Assembly: GCA_016931665.1 (NCBI GenBank)
Contig: JAFGEH010000007.1
Location: forward strand, 1-7,743
Direction: 5' to 3'
Origin: Candidatus Cloacimonadota bacterium
GTDB taxonomy: Bacteria; Cloacimonadota; Cloacimonadia; Cloacimonadales; TCS61
DNA: 7,743 nt
Part shown: piece by piece, positions 1 through 5,645 of the stretch
Numbering within the stretch: position 1 is the first letter of the stretch
Layout of the letters: each line of letters opens with the position of its first letter
Program-made: the position numbers and the translations under genes
Notes under the pieces: model-generated
Told to the model about the DNA's origin: nothing
What the model saw: the letters and a program-made list of their open reading frames with translations, nothing else
Database searches by the model: none

Positions 1-206
1 ATGGTGACAATTTTAACCGGATGGTAGGACAGGCAGTTATCGATGATATCAGAGAGTGATTTCCGGAATGAAGTTTCGTAACTGTAAGTGGTGTCGCAGT
101 ATCGGCAGCGCAGATTGCAGCCGGCCAGCCTGATGAAGATACAGGGATATCCCGCATAGGTTGTTTCTCCCTGGATGCTGCAGAATATTTCGCAGAGATT
201 AATCAT
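1..206 (-). CDS. queE: 7-carboxy-7-deazaguanine synthase QueE, N-terminal part (runs off window)
   Basis: Radical SAM enzyme that converts 6-carboxy-tetrahydropterin to 7-carboxy-7-deazaguanine, the ring-contraction step of preQ0/queuosine biosynthesis in the cytoplasm. Only the first 68 codons are present; the 3' end lies beyond base 1. The reading begins MINLCEIFCSIQGETTYAGY, which matches the QueE opening (EIF-SIQGE-TYAG-P). It continues with FIRLAGCNLRCRYCDT, where Cys30, Cys34 and Cys37 form the CX3CX2C motif that binds the radical SAM [4Fe-4S] cluster. The start ATG (206-204) shares one base with the TGA of the upstream amidohydrolase. No Shine-Dalgarno is visible before it, so translation probably depends on coupling to that gene. 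QueC, QueD and QueF are not in the window. The family call is firm from motif order and spacing; substrate is inferred from family. Confidence 0.93.
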   Translation of the reverse strand, partial: MINLCEIFCSIQGETTYAGYPCIFIRLAGCNLRCRYCDTTYSYETSFRKSLSDIIDNCLSYHPVKIVT

Positions 207-1414
207 CAAAATGGCAGATAGGGGAACTGCTTGTGATAGCCCAGAATTTCATCGATTCGGGCTGTGATTTTCTGAGGTTGTCCGATCACGAATTTAGTTG
301 AATTCTCTGTCTGAAAGAAAAAATAATCGTCCGGATTGATCTCAAACACATCGAGCAATTCCCGATCTCCGTAGATTGGAGTGCCATCGTGCAGCAGAAG
401 CTTAATATCTTCCATTTCCAGGTACAGCAGGTTTTCGAAGGGATCGGGGTGTTTACGACTGGTAATTACCAGATCGGCAGCAGAATTGCTGATCTCTGCC
501 AGTCTGACAGGAAGCATGAGGGCTTTCACAGCATTGCGGGTGATCATGGAAAGAATATAGCTGCTATTAATCCAGGGATGGTAATGTTTGAATTGCCGGA
601 TCTCGGTGAGCAGATTGGTGCTACCGGACATAGTTGAATCGGTGCCCAGAACCAGATTCACTCCTTTTTTAAGGCAGGAATCGATGTCGATCGTTTTACC
701 GATGAGGAACATATTGGATTCAGGGCAGCAGCAGATGGAAGCCCCGATTTCGGCGCAACGGGCAATGGCATATTCATTCATGGCAATGCCATGAATTATG
801 AGGATATTGGGTTGCAGAAGGTTGAGTTGCTCGAGTTTACTGAAGGCGGCTTTAGCGGCTTCATCCGTTCCTTCCGCCAGATGAAGTATGAAAGGTATCC
901 TGCCTTCTGTTTTCTGCCATTCCTCAACAGCTGTACCACCTCCCCACCAGTTACCGAGAGAAAGGGAATGGCATTGTCGGTAATCTCTGATCACATTAAC
1001 GGGGAACATATCGTAATATTCGTCTTTCTGATTGGGTCCGTGATCCTGCACTATGGCGCAGCCTGAGAAAATATTCTTATAGACACCCAGTTTGGCCAGG
1101 AGAGGGGCATTGCCGTGTGTGAGTTCAAAAGTACCATCATTGAACCAGACCTTATTTCTTTCCTGAAACGAGGGTGAATTCTTCATTTCTTCTACCCAGA
1201 TGTCAGTAGTGGGATAGGGGTTGTTTTCTCCAGCCCGGGGAACCCAGTTGCCTATCAAATGGTCATGACTGTTAATGAAAGGTGGATAGGCTATGCTGTC
1301 GGGAAGTTCAAGCAGATGGACATTTTCCCTGATTTTGGCGGAGTGAATGGACAGAGCGAAATTTAAAGATGTGCGATCGGGGCTATGAACACAGATTCCA
1401 AGTTTGATTTTCAT
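206..1414 (-). CDS. Amidohydrolase-superfamily protein, probable aminohydrolase (deaminase) of COG0402 type
   Basis: Cytoplasmic metal-dependent hydrolase of 402 aa, most like the guanine/cytosine/S-adenosylhomocysteine deaminase branch of the amidohydrolases; the substrate cannot be read from sequence. Numbered from the ATG at 1414, it shows the metal-binding HxH (His50-Asp-His52, in FINSHDHL), the deaminase motif HLAE (His178 to Glu181), His208 in IIHG, CPESN at about 230-234, and the metal-ligand Asp259 in LGTDS. All expected active-site residues are therefore present and the enzyme is probably active. A purine-rich GAGAG stretch lies four bases before this ATG, so it is preferred to an in-frame TTG at 1429. 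Odd points are three consecutive cysteines just before PESN and an aromatic, Gly-rich stretch (GNWWGGG, about 154-160). The coding end overlaps queE by one base, suggesting a shared transcript. Aminodeoxyfutalosine deaminase or another heterocycle deaminase is possible. Confidence 0.85.
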   Translation of the reverse strand: MKIKLGICVHSPDRTSLNFALSIHSAKIRENVHLLELPDSIAYPPFINSHDHLIGNWVPRAGENNPYPTTDIWVEEMKNSPSFQERNKVWFNDGTFELTHGNAPLLAKLGVYKNIFSGCAIVQDHGPNQKDEYYDMFPVNVIRDYRQCHSLSLGNWWGGGTAVEEWQKTEGRIPFILHLAEGTDEAAKAAFSKLEQLNLLQPNILIIHGIAMNEYAIARCAEIGASICCCPESNMFLIGKTIDIDSCLKKGVNLVLGTDSTMSGSTNLLTEIRQFKHYHPWINSSYILSMITRNAVKALMLPVRLAEISNSAADLVITSRKHPDPFENLLYLEMEDIKLLLHDGTPIYGDRELLDVFEINPDDYFFFQTENSTKFVIGQPQKITARIDEILGYHKQFPYLPF

Positions 1415-1418
1415 ATTA

Positions 1419-1425
1419 CTCTCTT
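1419..1425 (-). promoter_or_regulatory. Weak ribosome binding site of the amidohydrolase gene
   Basis: On the minus strand the sequence reads AAGAGAG, then TAAT, then ATG (1414-1412). The purine-rich stretch at a four-base spacing is a modest Shine-Dalgarno. It is the main reason for choosing this ATG over the TTG at 1429, five codons upstream. Confidence 0.5.
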
Positions 1426-1464
1426 TCAAACGAACTAGATCTTACAGCAGATTTAGCGAAACCA

Positions 1465-1484
1465 AAAATACAGGCAAGTATTTT
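1465..1484. repeat. Short AT-rich inverted repeat between etfA and the amidohydrolase gene
   Basis: AAAATAC (1465-1471) and GTATTTT (1478-1484) are perfect reverse complements around a six-base loop. On the transcript running from etfA towards queE this folds as a 7-bp stem lying about 20 bases after the etfA stop and about 50 bases before the amidohydrolase start. The stem has a single G-C pair, and only one further T follows the arm before GG, so it is a poor intrinsic terminator. It might be an RNA-processing or weak attenuation site, or chance. The rest of the 91-base gap shows no convincing promoter. Confidence 0.35.
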
Positions 1485-1505
1485 CAGGAAGCTCGCCATC
1501 AATCA

Positions 1506-2687
1506 TTATCTTTTTAGTTTCTGCAGGAGAAGAGGAATAACTTCAAAAAGGTCACCAACCAGGCCCAGGTCTGCTACTTTGAAAATGGGAGCATCGGAGT
1601 CCTTATTGATGGCAATGATATAGTCGGATGACTGCATTCCGGCCAGATGCTGGATAGCTCCGGAAATACCCACAGCGATATAAACGGTAGGTTTGATGGT
1701 TTTACCGGTCTGGCCTACCTGGTGCGGATAGGCTATCCATTCTGCATCAACGGCAGCCCGGGAAGCTCCTATAGCAGCATCCAGATGCCTGGACAGCTCT
1801 TCCAGTAGCTGGAAATTCTCTTTTTTCTTCAAGCCCCGTCCTCCGGAAACAACGAAATTAGCCTCGGTAAGATTAACAATCTGAGTATCATCCGGGACAA
1901 AACCCAGCATTTTTGACTGATTTATATTTTCTGGAAAACTGATTTCCTCCCGGATAATTTCTCCCTGGCGGGAATCATCGAGTAGAGCGGGATCCATTAC
2001 TTTATGGCGTACTGTTGCCATTTGGGGCAAATGATTGGGGGTAATGATGGTAGCCATGATGTTCCCTCCGAAAGCGGGACGGGTCTGGAGTAATCTGCCG
2101 GTTTCCCGGTCAATTTCCAGTCCGGTACAGTCTGCAGTAAGACCGGTGTGCAATTCAACGGCTACCCTGGGAATGAACGATCTTCCGGTTACCGTAGCTC
2201 CGGAGAGAATGATTTCCGGTTTATATTTACGGGCCAGTTCGGTAAAGGCATGGCTGTAAGGTAGGTCGAGAAAATCTGACAATTCGGCATGATCGGCATA
2301 AATCACTCTGTCCGCGCCATAACTGATGAGTTCCCGGGTAAGATGTTCTATATCATAACCCAGCAGGACAGCTGTAACACTGGTTTCTTTATCTTCAGCC
2401 AGTTCCCTGGCTTTACCCAGTAATTCGTAGACGACAGAAGCTAGGACACCACTTTTCTGTTCTGCAAAAACCCAGATGCCCTGATATTGTGACCTGTCCA
2501 GAGCCTGCTGCCCATATTTGCGGATAATGATGGCATCAAATTTACAGGCACTTACACAGGCACCACAGAGAGTGCATCTGTCCAGATTTATCTCGGCTGT
2601 TCTATCCACCATTGAAATGGCATCATAAGCACAAGCTTTCAGGCAGAGGCCACAGCCGACGCATTTTTCAATGATAACTTCAATCAT
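1506..2687 (-). CDS. etfA: Electron transfer flavoprotein alpha subunit with N-terminal 2[4Fe-4S] ferredoxin domain
   Basis: Alpha subunit (393 aa) of the EtfAB heterodimer, which carries electrons between acyl-CoA or hydroxyacid dehydrogenases and other carriers. Residues 1-55 form a bacterial-ferredoxin domain with two CX2CX2CX3C sets (Cys9, 12, 15, 19 and Cys38, 41, 44, 48). The middle (about 70-240) is the ETF nucleotide-hydrolase-like fold. Residues 270-393 are the FAD-binding ETF-alpha domain: SGGRG (281-285), GQTGKT (325-330), GISGAIQHLAGM (340-351) and the APIF...ADLG segment (366-374). Ferredoxin-fused EtfA is known from anaerobic complexes such as caffeyl-CoA reductase CarE and lactate dehydrogenase LctC. 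The ATG at 2687 is chosen because AGGGG lies six bases upstream and the ferredoxin motif begins at once; a TTG at 2744 would add 19 unrelated residues. The usual partner etfB is not adjacent: lepA diverges upstream and an amidohydrolase lies downstream. Confidence 0.96.
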   Translation of the reverse strand: MIEVIIEKCVGCGLCLKACAYDAISMVDRTAEINLDRCTLCGACVSACKFDAIIIRKYGQQALDRSQYQGIWVFAEQKSGVLASVVYELLGKARELAEDKETSVTAVLLGYDIEHLTRELISYGADRVIYADHAELSDFLDLPYSHAFTELARKYKPEIILSGATVTGRSFIPRVAVELHTGLTADCTGLEIDRETGRLLQTRPAFGGNIMATIITPNHLPQMATVRHKVMDPALLDDSRQGEIIREEISFPENINQSKMLGFVPDDTQIVNLTEANFVVSGGRGLKKKENFQLLEELSRHLDAAIGASRAAVDAEWIAYPHQVGQTGKTIKPTVYIAVGISGAIQHLAGMQSSDYIIAINKDSDAPIFKVADLGLVGDLFEVIPLLLQKLKR

Positions 2688-2693
2688 ATTCAA

Positions 2694-2698
2694 CCCCT
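2694..2698 (-). promoter_or_regulatory. Ribosome binding site deciding the etfA start
   Basis: The minus strand reads AGGGG followed by six bases and the ATG at 2687-2685. Spacing and sequence are typical of a Shine-Dalgarno. No such site stands before the longer TTG-initiated reading at 2744. Confidence 0.7.
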
Positions 2699-2716
2699 GG
2701 TGCAATATAGTGGTTG

Positions 2717-2744
2717 AACTTAGAAAGGACCCGACATGAGTCAA
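2717..2744 (-). promoter_or_regulatory. Candidate promoter for the etfA operon
   Basis: On the minus strand a TTGACT (2744-2739) is a close match to a sigma70 -35. Sixteen bases later is TAAGTT (2722-2717), a weak -10 with three of six consensus bases. Transcription would begin around 2710, about 20 bases before the etfA ATG. The -35 lies within a short inverted repeat. The weak -10 keeps confidence low. Confidence 0.3.
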
Positions 2745-2757
2745 GCAGATTTTGACT
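2739..2757. repeat. Inverted repeat AGTCAA-N7-TTGACT in the divergent promoter region
   Basis: AGTCAA (2739-2744) and TTGACT (2752-2757) are perfect inverted halves separated by seven bases. The left half coincides with the candidate -35 of etfA, a position suited to an operator. Six-base halves are short enough to arise by chance, and no regulator gene is present in the window. The orientation is opposite to an FNR-type TTGAT-N4-ATCAA site. Confidence 0.3.
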
Positions 2758-2821
2758 GGTGGCTGTAATCCTTTTTCAGTAGGCAGAATAAGTAGTTTAT
2801 CCGGGTAGAAACCATAGCAGG

Positions 2822-2851
2822 TTGATTGCCCGTTTACCGTACGAATATATT
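2822..2851 (+). promoter_or_regulatory. Candidate sigma70-type promoter for lepA
   Basis: TTGATT (2822-2827, four of six -35 bases) and TATATT (2846-2851, five of six -10 bases) are separated by 18 bases. Transcription would begin near 2858, leaving a leader of about 40 bases that includes the strong Shine-Dalgarno of lepA. The TTGACA overlapping the end of this -10 has no -10 partner at the right distance. Confidence 0.45.
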
Positions 2852-2888
2852 GACAGCCGGAAGCCGGTTGAAATTTTGAGGCCAGTTC

Positions 2889-2893
2889 GGAGG
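2889..2893 (+). promoter_or_regulatory. Ribosome binding site of lepA
   Basis: GGAGG stands four bases before the lepA ATG, within a longer purine run GGAGGAAGG that reaches the start codon. It is the strongest Shine-Dalgarno in the window and fixes the lepA start at 2898. Confidence 0.8.
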
Positions 2894-2897
2894 AAGG

Positions 2898-4697
2898 ATG
2901 AAGCAGGAGTTAATCAGGAATTTTTGTATAATTGCCCATATCGATCATGGTAAATCGACGCTGGCGGACAGGATGCTGGAAGAGACGCAGGTTATTGACA
3001 AGGCTTTCCGGGCGGAACAGATACTTGATGATATGGATTTGGAAAGGGAAAGAGGGATCACTATAAAATCACATGCCATCCGCATGGAATATCCTCTGGA
3101 CGGTACCCGGTATGTCCTGAATCTCATCGATACTCCCGGGCATGTTGATTTTTCCTATGAAGTTTCCCGCAGTCTGGCATCTTGTGATGGCGCTCTGTTG
3201 CTGGTGGATGCATCACAGGGGATTGAAGCTCAGACTATGAGCAATCTCTACCTGGCTCTGGAAAATGACCTGGAAATCATTCCCGTGATTAACAAAATTG
3301 ATCTGGCCAAAGCAGATGTGGAAGGGACTGAGCACGATATTGAAAACAATATCGGCATCGGTTCGGACCTGATTTACCGGGTAAGTGCCAAAGACGGAAC
3401 CGGCATCAGGGAATTGCTGGCCGGCATTATCAGATATATTCCTTCACCCCTGGGCGACCTCAGAGCCACAGCCAAAGCCCTGATCTTTGATTCCTATTTT
3501 GATAAATACAGAGGAGTTATCATACTGGTGAGGCTTTTTGAAGGAAGCCTGCACAGGGGAGAAGCGATCCGCCTGTTTTCCACCCGGAAAGTCTACCATA
3601 TTGAAGAAATAGGTTACCTGGGACTGGAGAAAATTCCTACGGCTGAACTGAATGCGGGAGAAGTCGGTTATATAGTAGCCAACATCAAAGAAGTAGCCGA
3701 TGCCCGGGTAGGAGATACTGTTACCACTGAGAAGGATGGATGCCTGGAAGCCCTGCCGGGATTTCGGGAACCCAAACCGATGGTCTACAGCGGAATCTTT
3801 CCTCTGGATAAGGAAGATCATACTAACCTGCGAGACAGCCTGGGTAAGTTAAAACTGAATGATGCTTCTTTGACTTATGAACCGGAAAGTTCTCTGGCTC
3901 TGGGCTTCGGCTTTCGTTGTGGTTTTCTGGGCATGCTTCATCTGGAAATTGTCAAAGAAAGACTGCTAAGGGAATATAATGTGCCAATAATTACAACCAC
4001 TCCCAGCGTGAAGTTTATTATCAATCTGACCGATGGCAGCCAGAAGGTAATCTACAATCCCGTTGATATGCCGGAACCGGCCAACATTCTCAATATCATG
4101 GAACCGATCATGGATGTGGAGATCATTGTACCAACGGAATTTGTGGGTAATATACTGAATCTGGTGCAGGAAAGGCGGGGAATTCAGAAGGATATGCAGT
4201 ATATAGACGAAAAGAGGGTTGCCATTCATTATGAAATGCCACTGGTCGAGATCATTTTTGATTTTTATGATAAACTGAAATCGGTGAGTAAAGGTTATGC
4301 TTCATTAGATTATAATTTTCGGGAGTACCGTATTTCCCGGGTTGTAAAAGTGGATATTTTGATCAACGGGGAGAAAGTAGATGCCATGTCCTTCATCTGT
4401 CATGAAGACAAGGCTTATCAATGGGGTAAGAGTGTAACCGAGAAGTTGGGCGATGTGATTCCCAAACACCTTTTCAAGATTGCCCTGCAGGCATCCATCG
4501 GAGCCAAGATCATCGCCAGAAGCACAATCAGTGCTTTAAGAAAGAATGTTACAGCAAAATGTTACGGAGGAGATATTACCCGGAAACGGAAACTTTTGGA
4601 GAAACAGAAGGAAGGCAAGAAAAGAATGAAAGAGATAGGCTCTGTCAGCATCCCGCAGGATGCCTTCCTGGAAGTTCTGAAAGCAGACCGAAGTTGA
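2898..4697 (+). CDS. lepA: Elongation factor 4 (LepA), ribosome-associated translational GTPase
   Basis: Cytoplasmic GTPase that binds ribosomes, described as back-translocating stalled ribosomes and aiding initiation or 30S biogenesis. The 599 aa length is the usual full size. The G domain shows the P-loop AHIDHGKST (13-21), switch I ERERGITIK (49-57), DTPGHVDF (78-85), NKID (132-135) and SAK (163-165). It is followed by the EF-Tu-like domain II (about 190-280), EF-G-like domains III and V (with GFRCGFLGMLHLEI at 338-351 and KGYASLDY at 465-472), and the LepA-specific C-terminal domain. That domain includes the basic YGGDITRKRKLLEKQK segment (556-571) that reaches the peptidyl-transferase centre. 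No residue expected for GTPase action appears lost. In many bacteria lepB follows lepA; here a DMT transporter does, six bases after the stop and in the same frame. Confidence 0.98.
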   Translation: MKQELIRNFCIIAHIDHGKSTLADRMLEETQVIDKAFRAEQILDDMDLERERGITIKSHAIRMEYPLDGTRYVLNLIDTPGHVDFSYEVSRSLASCDGALLLVDASQGIEAQTMSNLYLALENDLEIIPVINKIDLAKADVEGTEHDIENNIGIGSDLIYRVSAKDGTGIRELLAGIIRYIPSPLGDLRATAKALIFDSYFDKYRGVIILVRLFEGSLHRGEAIRLFSTRKVYHIEEIGYLGLEKIPTAELNAGEVGYIVANIKEVADARVGDTVTTEKDGCLEALPGFREPKPMVYSGIFPLDKEDHTNLRDSLGKLKLNDASLTYEPESSLALGFGFRCGFLGMLHLEIVKERLLREYNVPIITTTPSVKFIINLTDGSQKVIYNPVDMPEPANILNIMEPIMDVEIIVPTEFVGNILNLVQERRGIQKDMQYIDEKRVAIHYEMPLVEIIFDFYDKLKSVSKGYASLDYNFREYRISRVVKVDILINGEKVDAMSFICHEDKAYQWGKSVTEKLGDVIPKHLFKIALQASIGAKIIARSTISALRKNVTAKCYGGDITRKRKLLEKQKEGKKRMKEIGSVSIPQDAFLEVLKADRS

Positions 4698-4703
4698 ATT
4701 CAT

Positions 4704-5594
4704 TTGGGAACTTGCAAGTATTTATACTTAATGCTGGGAGTCCTGGCAGTTGTTTTCTGGGGAACCTCTTTGGTTGCAACCCGGATTTTACTTACTAACG
4801 GATTTACTCCTAATATTATAACCTTCTGCCGCTTCCTGATTGCTTTTCTCTGCCTGCATATACTCTTTCCCGGAGTAAGCAGGGTCAAAGTCTGCCGGAA
4901 GGACAGGATCTATTTCCTGATCCTGGGACTGGCTGGCACAACCCTGTTCTTTTTCTTCGAGAATACCGGCCTGAAATATACAACCGTAGCCAATACTTCT
5001 CTGATAACAGCCACTATCCCTCTGTTCACTTTGATTACGGCCGCCCTAGTCTTCCGTTTGAAACTGCAGTGGCAGAACTTGATGGGCATTGCCAGTGGAC
5101 TGGCCGGCACTATCCTGCTTTTTCTGCGAGATATAATGAATTCAACTCTCCATCTACGGGGAGACCTGCTTATATTCGGCTCTGTTTCGATGTGGGTAGT
5201 CTACTCCTTTGTTTTCAGAAAAATCGGGACAGAATACCCTGCGACTATGATAGTACACAGAACTTTCCTTTATGGGCTATTATTCCTGATTCCGCTGGTT
5301 CTTCTTGATTATGAAGTGTTAGCAACTATCCAGATCAATGCCCAGGTAATAGGGAGTCTGGCATTTCTTGCCGTATTCTGTTCTTTCCTGGCTTATTATT
5401 TCTGGAACCTGACTTTAAGGTATGCCGGTGTAAAAATTTCCTCAAATCTAATTCTCCTTATCCCTGTCGTCAGCATTATATCAGGAGGAATCTTGCTACA
5501 GGAACAACCCCCGGTCCAGGTTTATTTTGCTACACCCCTGATCATCTCCGGAGCCTATCTGACATCACTATCCACTACCAGCAGTAAATTTTGA
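4704..5594 (+). CDS. DMT-superfamily (EamA-type) permease, ten predicted membrane helices
   Basis: Inner-membrane transporter of the drug/metabolite family; members export amino acids, nucleobases or other metabolites, and the substrate here is unknown. The 296 aa protein has ten hydrophobic segments, roughly at 6-26, 36-56, 68-88, 96-116, 124-141, 154-172, 184-202, 213-233, 246-264 and 272-290. They make up two EamA repeats. Family signatures are FWGTSLVATR in helix 1, ENTGLKYTTVANTSLI ending the third helix and opening the fourth, and the equivalent NLTLRYAGVKISSNLI in the second repeat. The start is uncertain: TTG at 4704 keeps Lys5 ahead of helix 1 but has no clear Shine-Dalgarno, while the ATG at 4731 is nine codons later and also lacks one. 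The gene probably shares the lepA transcript, with translation reinitiating after the lepA stop. No sign of truncation. Confidence 0.88.
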   Translation: MGTCKYLYLMLGVLAVVFWGTSLVATRILLTNGFTPNIITFCRFLIAFLCLHILFPGVSRVKVCRKDRIYFLILGLAGTTLFFFFENTGLKYTTVANTSLITATIPLFTLITAALVFRLKLQWQNLMGIASGLAGTILLFLRDIMNSTLHLRGDLLIFGSVSMWVVYSFVFRKIGTEYPATMIVHRTFLYGLLFLIPLVLLDYEVLATIQINAQVIGSLAFLAVFCSFLAYYFWNLTLRYAGVKISSNLILLIPVVSIISGGILLQEQPPVQVYFATPLIISGAYLTSLSTTSSKF

Positions 5595-5607
5595 AAAAAA
5601 TAAATAT

Positions 5608-5636
5608 TTGACAGGCTTATAGTGACGATTCAAAAT
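5608..5636 (+). promoter_or_regulatory. Candidate promoter ahead of tamA
   Basis: A perfect TTGACA (5608-5613) is followed after 17 bases by CAAAAT (5631-5636, four of six -10 bases). Transcription would begin within a few bases of the tamA ATG at 5646, giving an almost leaderless message; this fits the absence of a Shine-Dalgarno there but is unproven. A TATAGT at 5618-5623 resembles a -10 better but has only an A-run at the -35 position. The AT-rich 51-base gap holds no hairpin, so readthrough from the transporter gene also remains possible. Confidence 0.35.
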
Positions 5637-5645
5637 TAATATCTA

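Noticed and set aside
389..1066. Three plus-strand open frames antisense to the amidohydrolase gene
   Set aside because: They overlap a gene with an intact catalytic motif set and show no recognisable domain or membrane pattern.
1415..1429. TTG-initiated extension of the amidohydrolase (five more codons)
   Set aside because: The ATG at 1414 has a purine-rich stretch at the right distance, and the extension itself is that Shine-Dalgarno region.
2688..2744. TTG-initiated 19-residue extension of EtfA
   Set aside because: The added residues match nothing in the family, while the ATG at 2687 has AGGGG six bases upstream and opens directly into the ferredoxin domain.
2739..2757. FNR or CRP binding site
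   Set aside because: The half-sites are in the opposite order and the seven-base spacer does not fit either consensus.
2850..2855. Perfect TTGACA as the lepA -35
   Set aside because: The bases 16-18 positions downstream do not form a -10, and a start there would leave almost no leader before the ribosome binding site.
3444..3821. 125-codon minus-strand open frame inside lepA
   Set aside because: Lies wholly opposite a highly conserved gene and the translation resembles no known family.
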